64,000 bases of DNA. It comes from Aselliscus stoliczkanus. Taxonomy: Eukaryota > Chordata > Mammalia > Chiroptera > Hipposideridae. Within the stretch, counting starts at the first letter, position 1. Each line of letters opens with the position of its first letter. The position numbers were made by a program, and so were the translations under genes. Shown piece after piece: positions 23,011 through 34,515 of this stretch. The notes beneath the pieces were generated by a model. The model had not been told where the DNA came from. It saw nothing but the letters and a program-made list of their open reading frames with translations, and searched no databases. The DNA lies in NCBI GenBank assembly GCA_033961575.1, contig CM066731.1, positions 84,837,501 to 84,901,500 on the forward strand, in the 5' to 3' direction.

Positions 23011-24564
23011 TCTTTCTAAGCATTAGGGTATTCTTTTTTATATTTTTTATTCAACTTGTCATTTTCTTCCCAATACACCTAGCATGGTTTCTGACACATG
23101 CATCTCTATTTCATTTGGGATATGTTTTGAGTGTATTTGTCTGCTAGACTCTGTTGGGTGAGGGAGGGTGAAAGGACTCCTAGGCACATTCTTTTCTTTG
23201 GCTGTTCACTGGGGCTCCTGCCCAGCTGTTGGTGTACCATAGATGGAGGCAGTTTCACAAGTGCTAGATGTCATCATGGTTTTTAACTGTGGGACAGCTG
23301 AGGGCAACAGCCAGGGTGTAAGTGCCCTGTCAAATTACCAGGATTTTATCTTAGGCTGCCATGCCATTTCCCTTAAAACCTAAGGGATAGAGAAGTCAGT
23401 TCAACTTTTACCTTCTCCTCAACTCCCCGGAGGTCATGCTTCCCCAACTCAAGAATTTCCAGGATCAAGCATTTCTCAGGATGAGCAATTTTCTGTTCCT
23501 TATCATGGGACAACCTGATGGTGTCCCCCAGGCTCTCCAATATCTGTAGCCTCTTTTTCACTTTCTAAAGTCAGCTTCTAACACTGTAATTTACAGACAA
23601 ATTTTGTGGATGTGTTGCTATAATGCATATCATGATTCATAGGTTTGAGAGGGACCTAAGATTCTGCATTTGTCACAGGTTACTAGGTGAAGCTTTTGCT
23701 TCTGGGCTACTTGCTACTGAGTAGAAAGGGACAATGGCATCTACCCTGTGGGCTCCAGGTGTTAAATAACTAATGAACCCAGATGAGTTGTAACTGGAGG
23801 GAAGCCAGTGTGTGTTCAGTCTACCATTTCCCCAAAGGCTCCCAAATTCCTGACTGGATTTAAAACCAGAATTAAAATCCTATCCCATTAAGTAAAACAG
23901 TTAATTTCACTGTTTAAGATGGGGAAAATAATACACATTTCATGAGTTTATGGTTAAAATTATATAAGAATTTGCACAAAAGTGTTCTGAAAACAGAAGC
24001 ATAAACCAAATGTAATGGTGTTTTTGTAATCATTACTAAAGTATGAAGTGCTATAAATTTTGTGATTGATTCAGAAATAATCACTCTTGCTATCAAAAGT
24101 GCATGTGCATATCAAGCTTCAGATTCTTTTTGATATAATGACAGTTGCTCCCTGTTTCTGTGCTTGGTTAAAAAGAAGACCTGATCCATACCTTACTTAG
24201 ATTATACCACAACATAATTAAAAGATTGTTTAAGACTTACATTAATCATCTCTTTTACAGAGTAACCAATTCAACTTTTTAAAAACTTTCACCAGTTTTC
24301 CACCCTGTTAAATCAGGGTAATAGCATTTGGGTGTGATTATCTCTGTTTCTTTCTTAAAGTGGAGAGATCAATGATCAATATACTCTAATAATTAGATTC
24401 TAACCAACACAGAGAAAAACAGAATTATCCTGAGCTTTTGTATTTCTCTGAGTTTCCTAGAAGACTAGGGAGTATTTCAGTTAAAAGTAAGTCAAAAGAA
24501 ACACCTAACTGAATGCCTAATTATGCTTTCTTGCTAATAGTGTCCCTAAAATCTAGGGAACAAC
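23010..24564. other. No recognised feature
   Basis: About 1.5 kb; a slightly GC-richer part near 23150-23560 contains a 62-codon minus frame without motif. Nothing supported. Confidence 0.4.
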
Positions 24565-24960
24565 TTAATAATATAGATACAGAGAACATGTTGATGGTTG
24601 CCAGAAATGGGGGGTATGGAATAGGTGAAATGTGAAAAGATGATCAAAAGGTACAAGTTTCCAGTTTAAAACAAATAAGTCATGGAATGGAATATATAGC
24701 CTGGTGAATGTAATTAATAATACTATATTGTATATTTGAAAGTTGCTAAGGGAGTAGGTCTTAAAAGTTCTCATCACAAGACAAAAAAAAAAAAAAAGAA
24801 ATTCTAAGTATGTGTGGTGATGAATGTTAACCAGACTTATTGTGGTGATCATTTCACAATTTATACTAACATCGAATCATTATTTTGTACACCTGAAACT
24901 AATATAATATTGTATATCAATTATATTTCAATAAAATATTTACATAATCTAAAAATATGA
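24565..24960 (+). mobile_element. L1M 3'UTR end
   Basis: Shows the sense-strand L1 3' pattern 'ggttgccagaaatggggggtatgg', an internal A15 run, 'gtgatcatttcacaatttatac', 'tttgtacacctgaaactaatataatattgtatatcaatta' and a final 'tttcaataaaata' polyadenylation region. Confidence 0.75.
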
Positions 24961-25114
24961 TTGGTGCAAAGAATTAAGAGAAGTTAGAAATTACTTCAAG
25001 AGTTTATGAAGCTAGTATAATTTTTAAAGCATGGAATCATCTCAATAACATTTAGAAACTATAACCAATAACATGCTTTATTCATTAAACCAGGTTTGAC
25101 TATTTAGAAGGAAA

Positions 25115-25330
25115 TCAACATGTTTGAGCACCTACTGTATGACAAATACTTTACATAAATCATCTGAATTAATGTTCACAGCAGCCCTATGTGATAGGAA
25201 TTATTATCTACACATTACATATAAAATGTAGGTTTAGAGTTAGTAAGACCTTGCCAAAATTTATACGATGATAAGTGTTAGGTCTGGGAATCAAATTTGC
25301 CTGACTCCAAAGTCAGTCCTTTTTTCACTT
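25115..25330 (+). repeat. Ancient mammalian interspersed repeat (same family as 9295)
   Basis: Contains 'tttgagcacctactgtatgacaaatactttacataaatcatctgaatt', 'gcagccctatgtgataggaattattat' and 'tctgggaatcaaatttgcctgactccaaagtcag', the pattern of the two other copies. Confidence 0.7.
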
Positions 25331-25334
25331 ACTT

Positions 25335-27050
25335 CATTGAAAACACTACATGCAGCCATGTGTCTAGGTACTTAATTTGAAGCATGCTGCTATAAGAATG
25401 GAAATATTCAATACAATATTGTGTACTGTCAAAACCACTCTACACTGAAGTGGGCATAATATTTTCTTAAAACATAGATAACCCAAGAGAATAAGACTAT
25501 ATTTCCATGCATTTATTATACAAAAGATGATTATGAATATAAGCTTTTGTTTTTGAGAAATCACAGCTTGCGATCTGTCACCTGGTGGAAAACCAATTCC
25601 CCAAATAGATAAGTTTCAATGAAAATTACAAAGTCATTATCTACCTTACATAAACAAATTCCAATATATGAAACTAATAGCTCTTATGTGTACCCTCAAT
25701 GACAGAACCCCAGAGATGTGAAAATACCCTACCCTAAAGCATCATAGGGCACATCTTATCCCTCAGGAGATATTCCATCCCCTTTTCTGAGGCCCTCCCC
25801 ATCTGTGGTACACTAGTGATACCTCAGAGCAGCATGAAACTGGACTGTGCTCATTAGGTTGGTACCAACCTATGATTTAGTACAATCCCTATAGTCTTTC
25901 TCTTATTTTTCATGCCACCCCTGTAGGGCATACCAGAAGCTAATCTGAAAAGCATTCCATATTACAGAGTAATAGGGTTTTAGAACAGGAAAGGATGCTA
26001 GAGTTGATTAAGGACTGTTTTTGTCATTTTTATACATGCAGAAGTTAGAGGAAAAAATAACACAGATTACCAGCAGAGTTTCTATCAGAGCTTAGGTGCC
26101 ATGTACCAAGACAAGTATTTTTTCCAGTAAGTTACAGAGACAGGCTATCATGTCATGGTGAATTCATGTTTAACCCCTTCAAGTGATATAATACTTTCTT
26201 GCACTTTATCTTAGCTTTCAACACCTTAACCAGAGAATTGATTGGTGATAGAAATAGAAATAATCATAGAATAATTAATTTAGGGTTATGTATATGCTAG
26301 GAATTTTGGGGTACAAAATATAGCATATCAGAAATCCAGTAAAATTCCTTTAGAAAAAGATTACTTTTTGACTCACATTACCAAAAGAGTACAAGGATGG
26401 AGATCCAAAGATGACTAAATCCAGGAAATCAAAGTATGAGCACATTTTTCTCTCTCTCTCTTCTTCTGTTGTTTTCTTTGCATCTCCATGTCTCCTGTGT
26501 TTTCACCTCTGCTGCATTCCCACAATGAACTGACAGCTATATTTTCCTTCATACCACTGTCATTGTTTTTAAGATTGTAGACATTGCTATTAAAGCTGAT
26601 GGGCTTTTGCCATAAGCCAAGGAATATGGTCAGTTGGAATTCCATGGCACAAGAGACAAGATAAGTATTTCCATGACACTCAAGCAAAAATGTCCCAGAG
26701 GAGGATTTTGTTTAGCATGATATGGTTCCAGAACGCATTTACAGACCAGTCAGCATGGCCAAGGAGATGGGGCACTATGATTAGCTCAGCTTAGTCTGTT
26801 ACAGCCCATAAATATGGGTAGAATAGAGTTAGCTATCTGTTTCCAAATAATTGGGGATGCAATTCAGCAAGGACACTGAGTAACACATGATATTTTTGCT
26901 AACTCTCAAGTTAGAGCTTGTAGGCCAATATACTCAAGTGTAGAACCAGAGCTGTTAAAAGCTGGGGCATTGATGATTAAACTTCTATTATTTTTGCACT
27001 CTATCCCAAGTACCAGCCTTTAGTGCGATGATCTTCTAGAATCCATATAG
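25335..27050. other. Repeat-poor unassigned block
   Basis: No named repeat or coding sequence seen. Confidence 0.4.
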
Positions 27051-27054
27051 TACT

Positions 27055-27230
27055 CATATCAGAAGAGAATATGCTGAGTTATAGGCTTAGGTTCAAACTC
27101 AGCTTCAAACTGTATTTAAGACACCTGCCTACCCCATTTTTTTTTTTTGAGTGAACTATGTAATATCTCTGAATTTTACAAAATGGGAATATTCACTTCT
27201 TTAGTTTGTGAAGGTAGGTAATTCCTACCT
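27055..27230 (+). mobile_element. Possible MIR remnant
   Basis: Weak succession of 'ggcttaggttcaaactcagc', 'gaactatgtaatatctctgaattttacaaaatgggaatatt'. The match to MIR is partial and interrupted by a T-run at 27138-27149. Confidence 0.4.
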
Positions 27231-28417
27231 TCATGGGTTCTCTCGTACTTCCTTTACATTCTTTCCATCCTCTACTCCTTCCAAAGGGAAGGAGGATTTC
27301 ATAGGCAACTATAGGAAAGTACTCTAGGAGACTATATAAAATGATGACTTCACACAGCTGAAGAAAAGAAGATCTCAGAGAAAAATACTGAGAGTGAGGT
27401 AAACTGATAAAGGTGAAAACAAACTAAAATGCTTGTGAGCAGTAAAACTGTCAAATAGAGCAATGTCATAAAACAAGAGAAGAACACCCATCATTCTCTG
27501 AGAGATTAATTGGGTCACTCCAAAGACATTGCATCTTGGAAGAAAATGAATAAATCATCATTGGCTGCAGAAAGGGACCTGTTAAAACTGTAGATGAGAG
27601 TGAACACCAAGGTCTTTCTGGAAGAGCAGGTTTGTATTTCATCTTACCTTTATCTTCTATTCTTTCAGAAATGAAAGGACAAATAAAGCCTGCATGAGAA
27701 TGAGGCCAGATCTCCTAGGGCTCATACTCATCAGATTTCAGTTGTACTTGGAAGTCATCCTAAATCACCAAATCCTTGAGGAGCCCATCCTTAAGGGCTG
27801 ATTAATCATTTGATGAAGTACACATTCAAAGGAAAATGGACTACAAGAGCAACTTTGAATGCGGAAAGAAGCCACTGGACTGTAGTTGCTTTGGGGATGA
27901 ACTACAAATGGGAGGAAACAAGTCCCACCCACATTCCCTTGAGATCTAGGAAGGGAGGAACAAAGTGAGCTGACTTTCTCTATTGAAAAATAGCAATTTA
28001 TGTTCTTATGAGCTAGACCTCAAAACCATGAGTTTTGCATTAAAGCCAGTCCTTCATTCTGTGTGCACCTGCCAACAAGAATCTGGATCACCCATCAGCT
28101 CCCTCCCTCAAAGTGGAAGACATGACCCAATAATCCCATTTTCAATATTCCTGTGGTCAGTGTGGTGTTTTCTTTGGTCCAGACCTGTGCTGGCCCTTTG
28201 GTATGCCCTTTGTCAATGTAGCTATGTAGTTAATGACTACACTTAGAATACCTACATTTTTACCAATGACCAAAGCATAACATTTAGAATTTCTTGGGGG
28301 AGAAATAGATCCATGGTACACAGCTCTATTTTGTCAATGGTAATATTCTAGAAAATAAAGGAAAAAAGAATATGGTAAACCTATGGTGAACTGGCAGTGA
28401 TATTCTCCATAATGTTG
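27231..28417. other. No recognised feature
   Basis: About 1.2 kb without a nameable element. An 87-codon plus frame at 27983-28246 has no recognisable family and no supporting context. Confidence 0.4.
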
Positions 28418-28425
28418 GTCTAGTT

Positions 28426-28731
28426 CAGGGGTAGATAAAATTTTGAGATGGAAGAGCCACCAGGGGTCAGCACCCTGCAGCTCATGAGCTGCAGGCTCTG
28501 AAGTAAAATTGAAAATGAAAATAAAACTATCATAGTTTCATTTATAAAAATTTTAAAGGATATTATTCACATAATGGTGATTATATAAAAATATATTTAT
28601 GGCTCTTGAATAATTTTTTTTAATTTTTATGAGGGACAGGATTGGTTCTTCCAGGGGTCAGCAAACTTTTGAGACAGAACAGTACCCAAAGAGCCATATG
28701 TGGCTCTCAAGCCACAGCTTTCTGACCCCTC
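28426..28731. mobile_element. Non-autonomous hAT transposon with 8-bp duplication
   Basis: A 306-bp element opening with CAGGGGTAGATAAAATTTTG and closing with CTTTCTGACCCCTC, inverted termini of the hAT type. The 8-bp direct repeat GTCTAGTT flanks it exactly (28418-28425 and 28732-28739), as hAT transposases produce. Internally it contains the palindrome CTGCAGCTCATGAGCTGCAG and a second terminus-like motif, CAGGGGTCAGCAAACTTTTG (about 28656). It has no coding capacity, so it would have needed an autonomous hAT elsewhere. Confidence 0.85.
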
Positions 28732-28930
28732 GTCTAGTTTATTTTTTTAAATATGTATTTCCACTGAAGCTGAAATATTTGTCAGAAAATCCTATAGAGT
28801 CAAGTGGTTGGGATAGCCTCCAACTTTGAATTTATCTATCTTTAATCTATCTATGTAAATTAATATTTATGGCTCTTATGCTACGCTGATGTCTTTTTCA
28901 AGTGAGCTATTATTAAGAGTAATAACAGTT

Positions 28931-29417
28931 GAGGCCAGCCGAGTGGCTCAGCTGGTTAAGAGTCGGCTTAGAGCACGTGCTCTGAGCAACAGGGCTCCTG
29001 GTTCGATTCTCACATGGGCCAGTGAATGCTGCACCCTAGCTGAGCTGTTGCTGAGCTGCCAACAGGTGGCAGGATGGCTCAGCTGGTGTAAAAACAAGAT
29101 TGCCCGTTCAATGGTGGGCTACGCCCGCCCGCAACAAGACTGAACTCAGTACCTTGAGCTGAGCTGCTGCCGGATGGCTCAGAGAATAGAGCATGCGCTC
29201 TTAACAACAAAGCTGCTGGTTCGACTCCCACATGGGATGGTGGCTACGCCTACCCGCAACTGAGATTGAACACAGCTCCTTGAGCTTAGAGGCCATAAAC
29301 TGCCGACAGGAAGCCAGATGGCAACTGGCACCCTCCATAACAAAGATTGAAGAACAACTTGTTTGGTTTCCTCCCCCAATTCCCCAATAAAATCTTAAAA
29401 AAAAAAAAAAAAAGGAA
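28931..29417 (+). mobile_element. Multi-tRNA SINE (about 480 bp)
   Basis: Contains three tRNA-like units: GAGTGGCTCAGCTGGTTAAG with GGTTCGATTCTCAC, then GGATGGCTCAGCTGGTGTAA with a degenerate B box, then GGATGGCTCAGAGAATAGAG with GGTTCGACTCCCAC. Repeated linkers (CACCTTGAGCTGAGCTG type) join them. It ends in CCCCCAATTCCCCAATAAAA and an A tail. The direct repeat TAATAACAGTT flanks it (28920-28930 and 29418-29428). Confidence 0.88.
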
Positions 29418-29429
29418 TAATAACAGTTT

Positions 29430-31845
29430 GCAATAGTAAAAACAAAACAAAACAAAATATCAAAAAGGCAGTAGCATTATTTTGGCCAATGATTGGGAGT
29501 GACTCATTTGTCCTTGTCTGACTCTAATTTAATTAATACACTCCTTTTTAAATAAAGCAATACATGAAAGATTAAGAAATGTAAGGTAGATATCAGTTGG
29601 AAGACAATTTAAAATGCATCTCTTTATTTCCTAGTCATTAAATCATAATGAGATATTGTCTACATTCAACACCTCTGTGAAGCTTCTTCCTTCTTTAAAT
29701 GTTTCACATATAGGAGCAAACCTAGCACTCATTTCTTTTTTAGGAATAGAGATAAAAGTAGCCTGTCGTCAGATAGAAGTGGATGACCAGATTCTACACA
29801 TCCTTTCAGAGAAGGATGGTGATTTAGGCTTTCCTCTCTAAATCAGGATGTTTCTAACTAAGTCTCTAAGGAAAATATCACAGCATAGCAACGATGCAGA
29901 ATTTTTGATAACCTGTCATGTGTTTTTTTAATTACAAATTTTCTCCATCTTGTTGTTCTCATTTTTTCTGGTAGATGGAGGAGCTTCAGATTTGTTCTAC
30001 GATGCTTTCCTATGGACTCCTTCCATATTATTTAGAGAAGGACACATTGTCAGATAAATGGTAAATGGTCAAGGCCTGGCCTGCTAAGGCAGCACTTTTC
30101 CATGGTCCTCCACACAATATGTTATTGTAGCTTAAACGCTTTCAATTTTATAGCTTTATAGTTTTAAAGAATCTTGACAGTTTTATTAACATTGATTAGG
30201 ACCTTAAAATATCTAGGCACATCTTTTGAGACCTCTCTCTTATCACACTGTTAATGAACACATTGTTTTCCAGGATTAGTTAATTAACTCCTCTCAACCA
30301 TCAATATACCAGCTGGAATTATCATTATTTTACTTAATTTTATACTTACACTATAGAATAATTTTGAGATGTAGCTTAGCTTATATTCCCAATATACCAC
30401 TGAAAGAGATTGTAAATATTTAGTGAAATTTGAGAATGGAAAGTTTTTTCAATTTTTGAGGGCAAATGGAGATTGGTGGGTTTTGGGTTTTATTTTTAAA
30501 AAAAATCTTATCATGCTGTATTTCATGCCTGTAAAACAACAGTGTATATATGAAAAATGTGGCCAATAAGAACATAGATGTTTGAAAAGACTTCCATGTT
30601 AACCCAGTTGTTAGAATGAATGAGTGAAGTTAATCAACATTTCTGACTCAATATAGGGACATTCGTGATAGCAATATGTTTCAAAATTCTCAGATGGTAA
30701 AGTCAGGTGTTTTGTAGAAATGGGATAGGGTCTAGGGTCTTCTTTTTGGCCCCAATTATTTTATGAAATCTGTAACTCCTTATACAGTACAAAAAACAAT
30801 TCAGAGTAGAAAAACATGTAGGCTTGAAAAAGAATATTTTCCTATCTGTGACAAATTATGAAAATATAAATTAGATGGCAGATCACTGTAAGTTCTTATA
30901 AAGGAAAAAGAAGTGTATAGCATGCTCATATTTGAGAACGCATGGTAAACTATTAAAATTTTAATATTTTAGTCAATGAACTGCACACCAGATTCACATA
31001 AAAGAACAGTTTCACAATTCACTACTGGGAGGATGAAATTGTAGTTTTTATGAAGATGCAATATGGTAACTATGGTTAACTATACACTTTTTCAGTAGTT
31101 TTTTATTTACCCTTGGACATGTCAAGAGTTATATTGACTAAAGGAGTTGCCAAGGAAGGGGAGACGGCAGCAAGAGAACATTTCCATTGAACAGAATCTT
31201 GTGTGATTGGTTATACTCCTGAGACTTGGCATCCTTGTTAACATGCCCATGATTGACTGGAACCAAAATAATGACAGATGATAACAATCCAATCAATGTA
31301 GGAATGAAAAATTACAGTTGAAAAGTTTCATGATCACCTACATATGGGCCATTTCAATCTTTTGTGTTAGATCTCAAAAGAAAAAAAAATAGTAAATGGA
31401 AATTAAATAGGATCCTTATACTTTGGTTCCTTCTTTCAACGTCTGGCCCTGTAAACTTTGGGGAGATGGGAAGTTAAGAAAAGTATATGAGAATGAGAAT
31501 GAATAAAGAGGTTATTTATACTTATTAAAAAACAGATCCAAAGCTTATGGAAGAAACTGAGCACTGTTTGAACAATCAATTTGGAATATTTATCTTTCAA
31601 TACAGTACACCAATCTGAAAAGTGCACCTTTGATTTTAATTAAGCTTAAATATTTTTTTTTTTGGCTTTCTCACCCAATGGTCTGCCTTTCTGCATTTCC
31701 TTTTGATTCACATATATTATCTCAAATCTCTGCTGATCTCATATACCTAGGTTCTTAGAGAAGAAAGAGTAGAAAATGGAGAAGTAATCAATAGGCAGTA
31801 TGGAGTTTTATCAGCTGTCATTTATATTAATAAGTTCCTAGCCAG
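29430..31845. other. Repeat-poor unassigned block
   Basis: About 2.4 kb of AT-rich sequence. I recognise no repeat family, exon or RNA gene; the only frames are about 60 codons and featureless. Confidence 0.4.
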
Positions 31846-32028
31846 TGAAGAATCTGAAATCCTCCCTGAAACCTGTCCTTCTTTCAGTGCTCTTTCCTTC
31901 AGTAAATAACACTATTATTCACCCATTTGCCTATCCAAAAACCTTGGAATCATTCTTGACTCTTCACTTTCCATCAGCAAACCTCCTCAACTCTATCAAC
32001 AAAATCCATTTGGAATATGAGAATATGA

Positions 32029-32938
32029 GATGTGATAAAACTGTATAGTGGGTGTTTAAATTTAAAAATATTATTACAGTAAAAGACACATTGCCATTAA
32101 TCCCCCTCACTTCAAACACACTCATCCCATTATTCTTGCCACTTTCTGAAGCAGGTCTGAAAGTTCTTTTTTGTGAGTCTTGAGTTGCGTTGTGGTAGTT
32201 ATCTCGATGTCCTGAATTGGTTCAAAATGTTTTCTTTTCGTGGTCATTTTGACTTTGAGGATGAGCTAGAATCATATGGTGCCATATTTGATGAATGAGG
32301 ACACACTGTAATGTTTTTATTTGACAGAAATTTCTGCACCTGAAGTGATGTGTGACACGAAGCCTTTCTGTTGTGATCACAAAATAGGGTGAATGCTGCT
32401 GCCAAAGGCCATCCAATGGAAAGGCAGGGATCTTTAATACAGGCAGGTCTGTGTTGAACCTTAGTAACAGTGTGTGACAAGTTTCAACTTTTACGGTGCA
32501 GTCAGTCAGTTGTGAGCTACGGTTGAGAGAAGGTGTGTTTTAAAATGTGCAGTAAATCATGGATCATGAACAATTCTCTGTGTCACATATCGCTTCTGGT
32601 ATGGCAACTTCTGCCAAATAAAAACATTATGGTGTGTCTTCATCCACCTTGTTCACCGGATCTGGAACCATAAGACTTCTGGCTCTTCCCCAAACTAAAA
32701 ATGACCTTGAAAAGTAAACATTTTGAATCGACTCAGGACATCGAGGCAGCCATTATAGTGCAGCTAAAGGCACTCACAAAAGAGGACTTCCAGAACTGCT
32801 TCAGAAAGTGGCAAAAACGATGGGATAAGTATGTTCAAAGATAGGGGGAGTATTTTGAGAGGGATTAATGGCAATGTGTCTTTTACTGCAATACATATTT
32901 TTGTTTGCTTAAAATTCACCATATTGTTTGATCACATG
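32029..32938. mobile_element. Foldback mariner: two inverted 3' halves
   Basis: Both outer arms encode the C-terminal part of the same mariner transposase, reading outward. The left arm (32029 to about 32375) is on the minus strand and the right arm (about 32562-32938) on the plus strand. Shared blocks include CAAATAAAAACATTA followed by GTGTGTC, AGGACATCGAG, TTCAGAAAGTGGCA and TTAATGGCAATGTGTCTTTT plus ACTG. The right arm reads NCFRKWQKRWDKYVQ and GEYFEGD, the typical mariner end. About 185 bp of single-copy spacer separates the arms. L2 sequence continues on both sides, so the pair probably moved as one unit. Confidence 0.75.
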
Positions 32939-33455
32939 TTGTACCTCCACTTTTGACCTCTTCCTCTCCTCCCAATCTTAGTCCAAGCCATCATTACCTC
33001 TCACCTTGGTTAGTGCCTCCTAATAGGTCTCTCTGCTTCTGCTTTTATCTTCTTACCTTTTATTCTTCTCACCTTAGCAGGCAATCCAATGGCTTCTCAT
33101 TATACTTACCATAAAACTCAAGCCCTTACCAACCATGATCTACAAGTTCTTACTTGATCTTGCGTATTACTTTCAGTTCTATGTAGCTTCCTACCCACTC
33201 ATCTTCACTCAAAACAGTCCAGTCACAACCTTGGTTGTTTGGATTTCTACAGATATTCCAAGAACTTTCTTGTTTTGGAGTTTTTCCTCTTTCTGTTTTC
33301 CCTGCCTGGAATGTACTTCTATAGGAATTTTCATTGCTCTTCACAACCCTGACTTCATTAAGATCTTTGTTCAAAATTCACTTTTTCAGAAAGACATTGA
33401 CTTCTCGTCTGATAAAAAACGATGTTCCTGCACTTCTCTACACCCTGCTTTGCTT

Positions 33456-33456
33456 T

Positions 33457-33503
<47 letters not shown>

Positions 33504-33598
33504 TTTGAGGGCAGTGTCACTGGCCCTCATATGTGGGACCGAACCGGGGCCGCTGGCTTCCCAAACCAGTGCTTAATCACCGCGCCACTCAATCGGGC
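33456..33598 (-). mobile_element. Short tRNA-derived SINE, minus strand, with (AAAT)n tail
   Basis: Reverse complement of the monomer SINE: GAGGGCAGTGTCACTGGCCC at 33507, then the B-box complement GGGACCGAACC, the CTGGCTTCCCAAACCAG arm and CGCGCCACTC. Its tail is a run of TTTA units on the plus strand (33456-33506). The direct repeat CCCTGCTTTG lies at 33443-33452 and 33599-33608. It interrupts the L2. Confidence 0.88.
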
Positions 33599-33630
33599 CC
33601 CTGCTTTGTCTTTTTTTCGTAGCATTTATT

Positions 33631-33635
<5 letters not shown>

Positions 33636-33693
<58 letters not shown>

Positions 33694-33790
33694 TATAGAT
33701 AATATATATATACTAAATATATATACTTAATATATATACTTAATATATATACTTAATATATATACTTAATATATATACTTAATATATATA
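33636..33790. repeat. (TA)n plus 13-bp tandem repeat
   Basis: (TA)n from 33636 to about 33710, then about six copies of a TTAATATATATAC unit to 33790. The higher-order unit evidently formed from the TA tract. Confidence 0.92.
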
Positions 33791-33852
33791 TATTTATTTT
33801 CACTATTTCCACAATAATATATGTTTTATATGTTTAATATTTCTGTTTTATA

Positions 33853-34427
33853 AGATCAGGCAATTAAGTTCACAAACTCATCCTAGTAAAAGTGTTCCAT
33901 ACCTCATTGCTGACTATCACTATGGTCACCTTCGAAGTACTCCCCCTGGGAAGCTATGCACTGATGCCAGTGCTTAGTCCACCTTTCAAAGCAATTTTGG
34001 AACTCTTTTTCTGGGATGGCCATCAGAGCCATTGTCATATTATCCTTAATGTCCTGAATGTCATCAAAATGTCTCCCTTTCAATATTTTCTTTATCTTTG
34101 GGTAAAGAAAGAAGCCATTGGGAGGCCAGATCAGGTAAGTAGGGAGGGTGTTCCAGTACAGTTATTTGTTTCCTGGCTAAAAACTCCCTCACTGACAGTG
34201 CTCTATGAGCTGGCACATTGTCATGATATAAGAGCCATGAAATGTTGGCCAAAAGTTCAAGTCATCTAACTTTTTCACTCAGCCTTTTTAGCACTTCCAA
34301 ATAGTAAAGTTGGTTAACCATTTCTCCAGTTGATATAAATTCATAATGAATAATCCTTTTAATATCAAAAATGGTTAGCAACATCGTTGCAACAAGTTCT
34401 TGAACGTAATTGTCACACCTTGTATGT
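33853..34427 (-). mobile_element. Mariner deletion derivative, copy 1
   Basis: About 575 bp with inverted termini: GATCAGGCAATTAAGTTCAC at the left and, reversed, AGGTGTGACAATTACGTTCA at the right. On the minus strand the interior reads the C-terminal half of a mariner transposase: HDNVPAHRALSVREFLARKQ, EHPPYLPDLAS. The first Asp of the catalytic triad region and the helix-turn-helix N-terminus are missing: the 5' terminus joins directly to the middle of the gene. An intact mariner is about 1.3 kb, so this is a non-autonomous derivative. Confidence 0.8.
34064..34252 (-). pseudogene. Mariner transposase C-terminal fragment
   Basis: A 62-codon open piece contains LLYHDNVPAHRALSVREFL and EHPPYLPDLA, the block around the second catalytic Asp and the YSPDL motif of mariner transposases. 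The N-terminal DNA-binding domain is absent in the whole element and frames break on both sides, so it encodes no active enzyme. Confidence 0.8.
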
Positions 34428-34515
34428 GTAGTGCTATGCCCTTAGCATCAGGAACAGTGATAAACATAGTATATATGAAATAAACACTTTTTGAATAAAT
34501 ACCTGAATGGTTATC

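Larger units (their letters stand above)
31848..34515 (+). mobile_element. Long L2 element split by three later insertions
   Basis: L2 blocks recur in the right order across the interval: 'accttggaatcattcttgactcttcactttcc' (31945), then after 32938 'tagtccaagccatcattacctctcaccttggtta', 'ccaatggcttctcattatacttaccataaaactcaagcccttacc', 'ctgcctggaatgtacttct' (33304), and the 'catagtatatatgaaataaacactttttgaataaat' end at about 34470-34505. The interruptions at 32029-32938, 33443-33608 and 33853-34427 are separate mobile elements. The pieces join without loss or duplication of large L2 blocks, so they derive from one ancient copy. Confidence 0.7.

Noticed and set aside
33135..33698. 187-codon plus-strand ORF
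   Set aside because: It runs through L2, an (ATTT)n tail, an antisense SINE and a (TA)n tract; the repetitive Leu-Phe-Ile-Tyr stretch is a repeat artefact.
33712..33790. CRISPR-like array of regularly spaced repeats
   Set aside because: The 13-bp units are contiguous with no spacers and derive from (TA)n; the genome is mammalian.
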